A stretch of DNA of 64,000 bases, from the NCBI RefSeq assembly GCF_910592395.1, contig NC_088311.1:24150646-24214645 (forward strand), read 5' to 3'. The stretch is from Lineus longissimus. Lineage: Eukaryota > Nemertea > Pilidiophora > Heteronemertea > Lineidae. Made by a program: the position numbers and the translations under genes. Positions 32,936 to 46,800 of the stretch are shown here, piece by piece (the stretch's first letter is position 1; each line of letters opens with the position of its first letter). The notes under the pieces were generated by a model. It did not search any database and was not told where the DNA came from. It saw only the letters and a program-made list of their open reading frames with translations.

Positions 32936-34994
32936 TCACGGAATTGTTGAGGGCTCGTCTGGACGAATCGCCTCTACTGGGGGAGCACCTGGCTTCAATA
33001 TGGTTGGCCTCTGGTCGGGTGGAAGGGCCGGGTAGAGACTCTGAGGTGCCTGGAGATAAGGACTTTGCCCGGCGGGTTGCGTGGGTTGGTAGAGAGCCGC
33101 TACGGAGGTCTGACCGGTGGATCGGCAACACTGGCATACCACCTGACTGGCTAACACAATCAGCGTGATGCACACGATGAAGGACACGCAGGCCGTGATC
33201 ACGACACAGAGCAGGATGATTGAGAACTGGAAAAACAGAACGGAAATCAGTTGAGAGTATTCCAGGAGGTTCTAGTAGTAGTAGGTTATAGCAAGGCTTA
33301 ACACAGAGCAGAAACAAGTCTAAACGGTGAATAAGGGTTGCGAGGGATTCTCGGGAAGGGGGGAGGGTCAGAGGGGCTCACACTGACTAGAGTTAGGAGC
33401 GGTTTCAGTGGTTAGGGGATCATGGTTAATATTACGGGCACAGTGGTACAAAATAACCCTGGCTTGCATCAAGCGGTGCGCCGCATAGACTAGATTATAA
33501 TTATCACTCGTTGAGAGAATTCAGAAGGGAAATCAGTTGAGAGAATTCTAGGTTCGAAAGTTCCAACAGACAAATTATTAGTAAATGATGCCACCAATTT
33601 TTGGTGCAAGTACAAGTACATGTAGTTTATCGGTATAGATGTTATACACAGAACAGAAACGAGGAAACCGCTTCTTCACTGTACTCGCCTAATGCATTTG
33701 ATGACAAAATCTAAACATTTTCTTACCGGTCGTGACCACATGTAATGAGCTAGTACGCCATATTCTACGTTGGTCTGGATTCCCCAAAGGCCAATACCTC
33801 CTATTGTGATCTGAAAAATAATGTCATATTTCTGGTACAAAGTATAGACTCTCCGTATGGTCTAAATGAGTACTGGAGGACTCACTGCCGGCCGCCACGT
33901 CCTTGCCTAGTGTGTTGTTTCTATACAGAGTGTTCTGAAAGAGATGTTCCACAAATGCAAATTACTGGATTATCCATAGATTTATCCCCAGCAAGATTGG
34001 TAAGTGGTGTATTATTCTAATATGAATTTCCAAAAACGGTGCGGTGTTATTCCGAAACTGGCCAATCTCAGTCACACAGGAGTGCATCTCCCGGCGCCAT
34101 TTTTATGAATTTAAAGGTAGGTCAGCAAAAAGCAGGTTTTCTTGGCCGAAATAAGGATTTTGCATCTCCGCCGATCTTCCGTTTCTAAAAGACTGAAAGT
34201 AAAATGTTTTCATGTAAACATTTTCCGAAAGGCACAAATGAACTTCGAATACTTATGAAAAGATACTTTTAATTTCATCTTGTGGCTGCTTAAGCGTTAC
34301 CATGAAATCTGCTCTACCCGAAAAACGGTTTTTCACAAGACAATGTACGTACCTGGTATAGTGGTGCAGAGAGGCTGAGGGTCCCAGTGACTATGACACT
34401 GACAGCAACACTCATTGTATTCCGTTTCTCAGTAGCAGCACCGACAACGGCCAGTACACCAACTATGAAATACCAGATTACTCCAACACCCATTCCGATT
34501 GTGTTCAATAATTCGAATCCCCCGTAGAACGCTTTCATCACAATCAATCCGATGAGATTCATCAGGGCAGCAAGGAGCATAAGAACTCCAGGATACCTCC
34601 CCCGAGGAACACTGTAGTTATGCTGAACCACTGGTTGATTCACTATGACTACCCCTGACGGGCCTGGCTGGGCGTAGGGAACTTGGCCGGGCTGGACGTA
34701 TGGAACCTGGCCTGGATGGGCAGTCTGAATCTGGCCTGGCTGGGCGTAGGGAACTAGGCCGGGCTGGACGTATGAGACCTGGCCTGGCTGAGCGTAATGA
34801 ACTTGCTCTCCGAAGTTTTGCGGGGGCGGCCCGTGATGCATCCATACTTGCTGTCCAAACTGTGGCGACTGTCCATATTGCATGCCTCCTGCAGGCTGTC
34901 CGTATTGTGTCTGTTGTTCATATTGCGGTGGAGATTGACTAAACTGTGCCCCAGGAGGGCCTTGCTGCATTGGCTGCGGCTGTTCAGATTCCAT
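32936..34994 (-). CDS. Four-pass MS4A/CD20-like membrane protein A, 338 aa
   Basis: Exons 34994-34353 (214 codons), 33810-33727 (28) and 33226-32936 (96 plus stop) are joined by phase-0 introns with clean sites (TACCAG|GTACGT; TTTTTCAG|ATC; CGACCG|GTAAGA; TTTTCCAG|TTC). The coding exon follows an acceptor at 35013, so a 5' UTR exon lies upstream. The first 130 residues are Gln/Pro/Gly-rich with repeats of the type QPGQVPYVQPG and AQPG. Membrane spans lie at about 134-158, 169-188, 194-213 and 245-270, with an EKRN loop between spans 2 and 3, as in MS4A proteins. The C-tail is Pro-rich after VVCQCC. Span 4 (VCITLIVLAS.VVC) is nearly the same as in protein B. A possible poly(A) signal (AATAAA, minus strand) is at 32866-32871. 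The molecular role is unknown. Confidence 0.85.
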
Positions 34995-35013
34995 ATCGCC
35001 GCTCAAAGTCCTC

Positions 35014-37855
35014 CTGCAAAGAAATATGCATCGTCGATATATAAACATGTGTCGAAGTGGGCTGACTTCAAACTAAGACGAGTTCTTGTCCTTTCCCAGA
35101 CCGATAGAAGATCTGGGACGAACTAACAATGCAGGGAGGAATAAGTAAAGGGGACATCGGCTAGTTCCAAGGTTATTTTTAATACAGAAACTCACGTTTC
35201 TGACAAGATTGGAATGCAAGACACGTAGCTGAAAATCAATCAAAACTCGGAATATTAAACTCGGACTTCGGCTTCTTCCAATGGCCGGAATCTGAAGAGG
35301 ACCTCGATTTCTTCCAGGCTTCCCACTTTGTTTTTACATTACGAAAACCCAACACCGAACCTAGCCAATCACTGGTTAGACCCCAGATCAGCTGACCTGT
35401 ATCACAGATATTAACCTGACCGGGATCACAGCCAGACTGACCGATACCTCGACCCACCTGCGATCCCTTTGCTGGAGATGATTCGGCCAAGCATTCGCGA
35501 GTGCACATCAACCCCCTACCCCCTGGTAAACTGGTTGTGACAATGCAGAAATCGGACTGATCCTATTCCAAGCCTTTTGCCCAATCGCAGTGGTGGATTA
35601 CCCACTTCGTTGACTCACCTCCAAATTAATGTCAGAAACTTTCCACGATCCAATTTTCAAAATATCAACCTCTCGTATATCACCACGTTCAGAACTGACT
35701 AATATCTAATGTTTTATTCCAAAAAGTTACAGCGTGCACGATAGATTGATTATTGTGAAAACGTAAATACTCCTACGTCTGGCATGTCGGGTGTGGTCTA
35801 TCTCAAGCTGTGGTGAAATCACGTGCTTTCATGCGAGATGATAATTGCCTGGTCGACGCTCTGGTTGACGATGCAACGATCACACCGTGTATCAGGAATT
35901 GGCGAGGATCTGAAATGATTGGGTGCGAGGCTGCTGTAAACCCGAGATTGTGATATTTACTGAGCCTTATATAGTCGCGATCATGCGATGAAGTACGTCA
36001 TTCTTTATCAATGAGCGAGGATTTTTCGAAGGGACTGGTTTCATAACTGGTTTGTTAGCTCTGTCATACCAGTTCGTTTCTCGGCAAGCACTACACGAGA
36101 GTTTAGCCAGAACTCAATAGCGTCCTCGATACTAATGTATGGTAAATGTACCCCGACAGGTCCTGACCTAAAAACCTTCTGAAATAATCACTAAAGCTGC
36201 AGTGATAGAAAACCATTCTACCAGTTTATTTTCTGCTTTTGTTAGGAAAATCCGGAAAGGAGAAGTTTTATGACTTTCCATGCAAAATAATGGCACAGTT
36301 CATTGCCGTGGGTCGTGGTGGTGGGGTAGTGGTATGGGCGGGGGGGACTGATATTTGAAGTGACGACGTCACGGTCTCCGATCAAAGACAAAATTATTTT
36401 ATTCATGATAACGCTCATGCATAAGTAATTCGCAGTTAATCTGGCAAATGGAAGGGGTGACAGGTGATTGCATAATACGCTGTCACCCCTGCTGCCTGCT
36501 TCAACCACTGCAAAGATAATCACCACGATAAGCTGTGCATGAGCGAACAAAGTGTTGTCTTTGATCAAAGACCGTGGACGTCGTTGTTCGGCGCCACTCT
36601 TATTCATTTAGAGGACAATGGGTTTAAAGGAATTCCTTGCTCATGATTAGACTTGTGATGTTTACGTAGATGGCAGTGCTGTAGTTGCCTTTGATCCTCT
36701 GATCAATAACTAAATTGGCGAGTACACCTATCAGAATACTCGCCCGTTCCTTCGTGTCCACTTTTGTTGCTTAAAAAGATTTATGTTATACATGTGTTAC
36801 GCTTCTAGCGTTTCCAATATTCCAGTGTTCCTTTAATAAGTGGGTAGTACATGGTTATGATAATGTGGCAATGTACCTGTAGTCTCATTTCCAGGCGTTC
36901 CTAAAATATGTCACGTGATGACATTACGTCACGTGCCTTTAATACATTTATGTTCAATGTTCAGTGCGTGTGGATGTCAACGACTCTGACGGTTCACCAC
37001 CCTGAGCAACAAAATAGTTACAGAATCACAGTGACACTACACAGCTCTTAAAGAATCTTTTCGGGAATTTTCGACTTGGGACTCAAGAGTTTTTTTCAAA
37101 ACATGATATTAGTGTCAAGTGGATGTGCATCATTCTCGAATTGATCTCTCGCTTATAGATATCACTAGTCCTTGGACAATAAAGATTATAGATACCCCAT
37201 GTCACGTCTCTGATTGAAAAACTGACCCAATTATATTTCAGAAGGCCTATTCGGAGCTGACCTCGATCCCAATAAAAAGGGTGTTGCACTACATGGATAT
37301 TTCTATTCTAATCCTACCACAGTGCTAGTAATACAGCCACTGCCCTGAATGCGTCCCATGCCGGCGAGGTTTAGCACACGTTTAAGCGACAAGTCCCATT
37401 TATCGTTCTGTATTTAGACAGTGTGCACTGAGGACACATTGATTGTGACGAACAACTTGGAGTAGCTTACATTTGCATCTGAGTGTTCCTGTGTGGAGAC
37501 CAATATACAGATTTGATGATATTCATCAGGCTATAACCCTGGAGTTCGCACACCCTTTTTTCTTCATTTTGTGTTTTGCTGATTATGGAGCACCGTATTT
37601 TCTATCTTGGACAAGGACCACTGGATGTGTCGATGTGACAGTTATACCAATCACACGTTGTCGGGCTTTTGGGCGTTTCAATTTGTCGTTGAGCAATCAT
37701 GGTTAACCCACAACTGTTTTGTCACAACCTTTTAGAAAAATATGTCTTGACGTCAAAGTAAGACGGTCGAAAACACGATGCGCATTTTGCTTTGCATCAC
37801 GGACAGAAGCTACACTCGGATTTACAATGTGGTATAGCTGAAGACAAAGTTCATC
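35014..37855. other. Intergenic, shared upstream region of divergent genes
   Basis: This lies between the minus-strand MS4A-like gene A and the plus-strand 907-aa gene, so both promoters should be here. An open frame on the minus strand (35511-35236, 91 codons) includes DWLGSVLGFRNVKTKWEAWK and could be an exon, but no splice partner or family was found. Nothing else is supported. Confidence 0.4.
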
Positions 37856-40800
37856 ATGACAGAAAAACAAGGCACCGGGTCCTCTCCCCAGAGAGGGACA
37901 AACACGAGAATGCGTGACAGGCTGCAGGCCAGCCTGGCGGGACTGGAGGAGCTGAAGATACTGAGGGATCGTCAACAATCGTTGGTCGATGATGCCAAAA
38001 GCATGATGGGTCGCAATAAGACGAGGAGGCATTCGTTTCAATCTCATAACTCGCTTTTGGAATATATCAGACCCGAGGTAAGAAAATTAAGGCAGAATCA
38101 ATAGGTACTTTTGTTCATTCTTTAACTGCAGGTACTCAACTGAAGATGCGTAATAATAACGCTGTTGCTGTCATCTCTGTACGTCACAGGCTTTATGAGT
38201 CCTTAAGTCGGGTTTAAGGTTTGGTCTGTTTGGGGGTGTTAAGATTCAAATTGCACTTTTGGAGTTTGGTCTTAAAGGCCCTGTCCGTGAGTCACCTATC
38301 AGTAAAGTACAGTATGTCCTCTACGACTTGGAGAGAACCCGGAACATAGGAAGTCTCTTCAGAATGATGTGATTGATGTCGGCCATAGAAGAACCACGTC
38401 CACTAGGGGCTGAAAGTCTCGATCTTCTCAATATCACATACCCCGTGTCCTATCATAAATTCCGATGTTTAAAATGTGTTTACGATAGCCCATGGTGACA
38501 GAAGATAAGACACCAAAAGAAACAATATATTATCAGTAAGCTATTGATTAAACTCATTTGGCAAGTATTAACCTAACCGTAATTACATTTACGTTAAATA
38601 TTTTTCATTTACACATTATGTATTCGTTAGTCATACATATTTTGAAAGCAATAAGCGTGCTCATTCGATTAATGATGTTTACCTTTGTGTAGGGTAAGCC
38701 AACGGTCAATCCCAGGAGTTCTTGTTCAGGGAACCCTTTTATGAACCGCTAGACTGAGATTACAGGAATTGAAGCCCATGGGTAAAAAGTCAGTCGCTCA
38801 GCCTGTGAATTTTTGTCAATTAGCGGTTAGTTTATATGTACGGTTCGGCTTAGTATATGGGAGGGGGTTACTTAGATCAGGACCGAAAGTAGAGGAGGGG
38901 GTATGGGTCTCAAGTGTCACAAAAAAGGTGACGGTTCTGTTGACCACTTTATCTTTTTCGAAAATGAATAACTTTTTATCCGTTTTTTAATGAATGATAT
39001 TTATCATAAACTGCAATCATTCAAATAAATGGGTCTATATACATGTAAATTGTAGAGCTTACAATTTGTAGATTTTTCGCTCTGTTCCTATCCAGATACA
39101 TTTATCACATACCACAATTCAGACAGTGTTAAGTATTCCCCAGTTTGCCACTTCAGGCTCAATCAATAACAAAATAGGCCAGGCCCAAACTAGACGTGAT
39201 ATCGAATGATGCAAATGTACGGCCAGTAGTAGATTAAGTTTGTATAGAAGCAAAAAAATCGGTCCTGTAGCTTTCAAGTTAAAATCAGCCAACTCCATTA
39301 CACCAAGCTGACATACTCCCAGCGGCCAAGTCAGAAACCAGAAACGCCCGATCATCAAACGACCAACTGGACTTGAAACATGACCACGAGCAAGTTGAGA
39401 CTGAATCGAGTCAGAAATTGACTACAAAGAGATACATGTATTACTATAACGAACATTTTGCTGTTACGAAGTCTCGTCTTTGAGTGACGATGGTGATGCT
39501 TGGTGATTGTGAAGTTGGAATTGAATACGCATTTCCGTTGGCGAGGGATAGACATTATCCTGTGTGTTAGCCTGTTTGTCTCGTCTCTGCATATTTAGTA
39601 CGCTACCATCCCAAATGATGTTTCACGTTGATTGAGATCATTCAATCAATTGCCATCATGCACTGTGTACCGAATTAAAGGGCTTTGACTGTTGAATGAA
39701 ATAACTTTCATTCATTGCCATCTGTTGCCATCTACTTGTCTACACCCCTTTACTCACTGTAGTAAAAGTTATTTGAATTTTCCTTGAAATGACAGGGATG
39801 TACCTTCAAAACTCTCGTTGAGGGTGCGGTCACTCAAAAAGTCTGCTGAGGCATTGGGCGGGGTTCTTTTGTGCATCTCAAGTGAAAGGCAGGGAGAGAA
39901 AATCGAATCCTCAAACTTGCAGCTTGATAATGGGCGAATAAGATGGGTCCCTGTTTAGAACATTGTGAAAAGTAATACTTAGTCCTTTCTTCCCAGTTTA
40001 CCTTAAAGTCTGTTGATTTATAGAGTACTGAGTTAGGTTGAATCCTTGGTATCATTGGAATTCTGAATATTGTAACAGAAAGGGGTTCACGCTGCAAAAT
40101 CCATTTACCAAACGTTTTAGGTCAATATGAACGAATACAATCACACTGACGGGATATCAGCACCAAATATTCTATTTTTATAAAAGGCATCCTGATATCT
40201 CTATTGCACCCACAAATCTGGCATGAGGCGTGTTTGAATAGCTTTGATATCTTCCTCGGGCCATCCCATAGAAACTCACTGACCCGTTCAGCGGCCACTG
40301 TCCCTCCCATTATCCCCCTGTTACCCCGAACTAAAGAATGTATTAGTCAACCAGGCAGTCGTCAAGGTGGTCAGCATTGTCCTTTTCTAGTCAATTAAAG
40401 CCAGGAATGTCAAAAGGATCCTGATGATACTTGGAGCTCTATGGATTCTTTGATTGGCACGACTTGTTAAATACCCACGCCAACCAAATAGAGACCAGAG
40501 AAAGGGCTGATAAATAGTTCCATTTGTCTTCTATTTGTTACCATTTCGTCACATTCTTTCATGGAGTTGCTTCCTCACAAGGTAAAAATATTTGAAAATT
40601 GTCTAGAGGCATCTTGACAAAGGAAAATAATCCAATAAAAAATGGACTGTCCTGTTCAAAAAGCCCAGGCTTTTCATAAGCTACTTGTCGAGTCTATTCT
40701 TTTCCTTTGTAAAAAAGACCACATTGTATTATTAAGCCATTGGCAATATTGTCAATTAATGGATAAACTGGGCAAGTGATCTCTACATGACATAATATTG

Positions 40801-43800
40801 TCACATTTTTGAACAAACAAGAAAATTGCCAAAAAAATTACTATCACCGGGAGTCACACTTTGATATGCCTTCAAAGGGCGTCTTTTGAAAAACCACAAA
40901 AAAGGCCCTTGCCATTTACCTACATTTGCAGTAATATTCTAAATCAGATCAGGTTGTGAAAAAACATGCTGGACTTCCTTTTGCAAATATAGCTACCGTG
41001 TTATTGGTTTCCTTTCGCATTGTGATCTTTGAATGTTTGCAAAAATACATTGTACCTCATAGTTTTGAAAATCCGGGATCTCCTTACCCCCCGGCGATGT
41101 TATTGTTAGTCTGGTGTTCCGCAAATCATATTTTTTGTATGGATATTGCGTGAATCACATGAGCACGCAGTATGTCTGCCAGCAACGACAAAATATCATG
41201 TTGACTGTGGTGATCGACAAGTGGGGACAGTTTTAGCTAGATCGTATTTTACGGTTTATGTATGTACAGTTAGAATACAGGGAACTAATTGAGTGTCCAT
41301 ATATAATGTATAATTAGCGAATGAGTGTCGAAATTGTGTCAGAAGCCGGCAGTTATCCCACTGTAGGACAGCTGCTACTTCACAAACCTTTACTCGCAAA
41401 CAACAAAATGTAAAGCACATAAAAACTAAGTGCTCTATCACTCTGGGACATTCATGATGCCATAAAAGTTCAGCCTAAATTTCCCATTAATTGGCCAAAA
41501 TCATGATTTGTTAATTAGTTTCCAAAATGCATAATTGGCACGATAACGGTGACACTGACAATTTGCACAACAATGCCCACATCGGCACAAATTGGAAGAG
41601 CAGACAATTCATGTAAAGTCAGGTCAGATTCTGCATGGCTTTCAAACTGTCGAGTAATCCTGCATGTAATCTATACCCAGCTGTGAGAAGTGACATCCAC
41701 TGACTCTCGTGTATACAATATGGCCGCCACGGCCACCATCTTGGATATCTTGGATATCATGTTGAGCCACCCATGCATCAGTCAGGCTCGAAACCGCTGA
41801 TAAAATTAGATACTAAGCACACTTAACTATTTCAACAGTTGAAGGATATTGATCAGCCGAGCCATTATGCTGAAGCGCAGCACCTTGGTATACAGTAATG
41901 ATACATGCGTATGAATCTAGTCACTGCAAGTTAACGGTTATCCTGAATCTATCTTGGATTTGAAATGGATGAACTTGTATCCCAGTGGTGATAAACACAA
42001 GGATTACTGCTGATAAGATGAGAAAGCTACCTCTGCTTTAAAGCTAAGCCCCAGCTGGTAAAAGTGAATACAAATTCATAATGAATCATTGCTTTGATGT
42101 AGCATGGGTAAACAGATTTACAAAATAGAACGCTGCCTCGAATCTTGGAGGATGTGGATTTGCTCCTTCGTGTCTTGTCACGATTCGGTGGGAATCGACC
42201 CGGTGTGCAGACACATGATTACGAATTACCAATAAACAGGTCCTCAAGGAATGTCAGTCGAAGTTCAAGGGAACCATACCTCGGTCAAAAAACTTTCGAC
42301 ATGTTGTCCAAATGTCATTGTGAAATGATTGTTGTCCTTCCGTGGACTGATCATCATATTAAGAAAATAAGTAATGGATTGAAATATCAGATGACCCCGA
42401 ACAGTGTTGTTAACCTTAATCCTTTATTAAGACATTAATCAAATGAACAGATTTGAATGACGACATGATACTTTTGGTGATGATATACGATTTCTGCTCG
42501 ACTTCTGGGTTTTTTTTATTGCAATTTTGTTCTGACGAGATGACCCTAAGGACACTGCCTATGACTGTATGACATGGCAAAAGTGTCGCCCATGCTTGCT
42601 GTCATAATACATAGCGGTTTGACGACCAAGTGGCGATGTGACCTTCTACGATAATTGAAGATGGCTTATCCTTAAATTGGTAGCTTTATCGGTACCTCTC
42701 CAAAAGGGGATGATGCATCTAGCTTTGAGTATGTTCTATCAGGGTAGTATGTAAACGTAGAGGGTGTCTTCTTATCCTGGTTTCTGCTCACGGCACGTAG
42801 TGTCGCCGGCAGAAGTGGACCCTTGTCCTCAATCTACATTCCGCCGTTGGCATTGTAATGTAACCGCTATTATTCTCGGTAGAGACTGAAACAAACTGCA
42901 AAATACATCTACACAAGGAGTGATTTCCCTCTTCACGACTTCCGTTTACCTCGAATTGTTCGGTGAAGTCATTTGATGTTGATGTGCAAAGAGTGCATTC
43001 GATACTTAACATGGCAGATACGTACCATCAGTCCACGGCAGTTAAAGTTTGAATGGCCATCGGGTCAAGCTGTGAAAACCAACTGGGGCATTGCATCGTT
43101 AGCTTTGCAACGGTTTTAAGTCCACAAATGACTTGCCCCATTACGTAGGCTAACATCGTTTCCTCGTGCAAATTACGATTATCTCTAATTTATAATGACC
43201 AAAACTGCCGAACCAAACACAAGCTGGTGTAGGTGTGCGATCTGCTTTTCTTACAAGGCAATTTACGTATAAGAACTTTGCGTTAAATATTCTCTGGGGG
43301 GCCCTTGAACAACCATCTTTGGACACTTTAAACTGTCTTAACATAGCCGATGTCGCCCCGACGTCGCCGGAAATTCCTATTATGATGTCTCCATTCGGTT
43401 TTGTTCAGGTCTAAAATGCTAGGCATTTACATGTGATAACCAACGTCAATGAGAAAATTATCCATGGCCTATTTCTGGGAGCTGGGATTCTAAAGCAGTT
43501 TACAAGTCTTTTGCTTTCAACAACTTTGGCCTCCTTTTGCTTTCGAAAAGGTTAACAACGTACGAAAGCCTCACTTACATGTTGCTGTCTGAACTTTTTC
43601 TACACATACACGTCTAGAAAATAAGCTAAATATGCACATCCAGACATATCGCACTGCATATCGTGTTGGTGAGACTCTTCAACCTTGTGACCCTTGACCC
43701 ATTAATTTACATGTCAATAATATTTCGGAAGACGTACAATCAATATCGTTGAATGCGAAACACAAAAAAGCTCCGGTTAAAGTACATATTATACATGTGC

Positions 43801-46800
43801 TAAATCGGTGCAATTTATGTATGATAGGGCAGCCGAGTCCCTCTTGACTTGTTGTTCGTCTTTTTAACGACAGTGTTGCTTTTAGTTGCATTATTGATGA
43901 TTTTTTATTCGTATACTTATCGCAATGAGCATTTTTGTGGTGCAAAGAATTATAGACTCTGATTATGTCTGGAGTAGATTGTAATTTCAAAATGTCTCTT
44001 CCTGTTCAGCCAAAAAACAATTCATACCGCATTTTAAAAAGATCACTTAGTTATAATAATTATTTAGTTTTAATCTCCAGACAATGTTAACGTATGCACT
44101 AAAAGCAACATTACCTACAATGCCTGACAAGAGCTCGTACATGTACTTGATTGTTATAATGATGAAGAGGAAACCCTCAACTGGGTATGTTGCTCGGTGT
44201 TGTGGTGATAAAGTCTTTATACTTGATCCAGATAAATATTACTCTAAGGAACCGTCGGCTTTCCTCATTTTTATGTCTGATTGGCCATGCACTGAACTGG
44301 CAGTAAGGATAATCTTTTAATCTTTAAGCAATAGATCTTTCACTATTTGAAGTTAATTGTTGTTTATCGAACTCAAAGGTGCCTAGTTGAAAAACGACTT
44401 TCTTCAAAAGCTTTACAATATTTACAAAGAGAACTGAGCGGCACTAAAGAACGATCGGGAAAAGTGCAAAAAATGGTCAGTTGGTAGACATAGGGCTCAG
44501 TTCTATCCAAACTAATATCCAAGCCGGGTTTGCTAGTCAGACCAGTTGAGGTTCAGAGATATCAGCATCGCTGCCCCACAAATAACATACCATATCGTTG
44601 TGGATGTAGTGTATAGCTGACAGTTCGGCTTTAAGCACGTCTTTCACCTTAGTATACACGAACATGAACTTTGGTACACTGCATGTACTTTGCCTTCAAC
44701 TACACCGGATATCGCAAGTCCGCCATGTGCTTCAGAAACCATACCAAAAGCCCCGACTTGCCCGATATATCATTCAGATTCACTCGAACCATTCGGATAC
44801 AATATGTTCAATATATCACTAAGATTTACGAAGACAATCGGTATATCAATGACATCATAAGCAACGCAAAACCATGCATGCACAGGAAAATCTGACCACA
44901 GCACCATTGAAACAAAATTCGGAAAGTCATGAGCGACCACACAACGCATGTGTTCATTTTTCCCTTTAGCCAAGGACTGACTTGAATACACGCAATTATG
45001 TATGTTGAGTACTTGGCGTTATTCGTGCACTGGTTTTAGGTGATGTAATGCATTACAATATGTGATTGGGTCGTTCTCTATTGTGAGGTCGAGGTTCGTA
45101 ATGAATAGCCATGCTGTAATACTTCAAGGGCAACTAATATGCGCGTGCTACGAAAGAATGCAGTATTTATTAAGCTGATTTTCTTCTTTTCACTAATAAA
45201 AAAGACTTGTCGCAAATATTTTAAGTAAATTCCTTTGGAATTTTTGAAGCTTGTTTCAATATACATGTATGTAACAGTCGTCATGCTATTGTGCTTGCAT
45301 ATTCCCCCAACTCACTTACACCAAAGCTACAGTTTGTCCCGAATTTTCTTTTGTCAATAGGTCATCACCCATGGTGAGGGGGCAAAACACATCTTTTGGA
45401 ATTTTTGAGGATCCGTTTGTTTGAAAAACACCTTCAGTGAGGTTGGACATGTATGTAGAGTTACCGAGTCATAATATTGATCAAGATTCTTTTCTGTGGG
45501 TGACCATTATCTATTTTTCACCACCAGCTTAATGTAAACTGTGCAATTGTTTTTGCTACAATTGATATACATAATGTAAATGTTATTGGAAAGGCATTTG
45601 AAGTGTGCATTCCTGATGCAAGTACTCTACACCCACATGCCATGCCAACATGCTGATATCACTCTACCGAATCTGATATCACGAATTATTTCCATGGCAT
45701 GCATTTCGCCCTGGGCAGGCCGGACAAACCTTGTGTCAACTCAGTCGAGAACAACTTTCCGCATTCTTACCATAAACTGTCCTCTGTTTGTCTTTGCCAC
45801 TCACCCCTGTATCAGTGTCTGATAAGCTTGGCAAACTACTCGAGGCATATTTTTCGCTTACCAAATCTAAATATTCTTGATTTTTTTTCTTCACATTCAA
45901 GCTTTGCTGACTAGCGATTACATCGTAGAACTGAAAATAGGCGTGCATTTGAGAAAATGGAAAAAATGTTACCAAAACTGTTTTGTTGCTGGTAATCCTT
46001 CCGCTGTTGTGTCGTTTGTTATTTGGAATGGAATCATGTTGAAAACCATCCCTCAACCCTTTTAAGGCTCTCGGCCTTATTCTCTTACTAGGCAATAGAA
46101 TTAAGGTTAAACTATAGGGCTTTACTGGCCGAGTTCTACTTCCCACCCACCGATTCTGAGAGTCTGTAGACCTATAAAGGTCTTGTTCGTGATCTCCAGG
46201 AAGGCATCTGTTGATATGATTCCTCGAAAGGCAAAAAAGCGTTTGCCTGCCAAAAGTATCTCGAAATCGTCAGTGGTCTAAGGTCTGCCCAGGACCGTCT
46301 GCCGACTCGGAAACTCCTACCATCTCGTCTGACTTGACCCCGCTATTGACCCAGCATATTCCTTGATTTTGTCGTTGTTTTCTCTTCATGGTATTATTCA
46401 TACAAAATGTAGGGCGTTTTTTCAGGGCCATCGTAAAAGGCATAAGCACCATTTTGTCAGCAAATATTGTGGTATTTCTGGGAACACCGGTATCTCTTGT
46501 TGGTACAGGAATACGCCGGTGGTGTTTGGACGGCACTTCGCGGTTGGTTGTTTCAACGAAACGCATGTCAGGTAACTGATTGTTTTACATAAAGCTAGCT
46601 ACTTATGTATGTTGCCATGTGATATCCCAATATATATGATTGTCATTCTGTAAACGGTTGGCCTCTATACAACAAGGTAATGCGAGGTCATAGTCAAATG
46701 TGGCTAAATGAAAAAGAGGCGAATTACTGATACATAAAAATGATGATTGAAATCTGATATACACAAAAACAGTTTTATGCGACATACACAGAACATTTGC

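Noticed and set aside
42145-42438. 97-codon plus-strand open frame in the large intron as an exon
   Set aside because: No acceptor/donor pair in phase with the flanking exons and no recognised similarity.
45736-46146. 136-codon minus-strand open frame in the large intron
   Set aside because: No domain, no splice sites in phase, and mixed composition. Kept only as unsupported.
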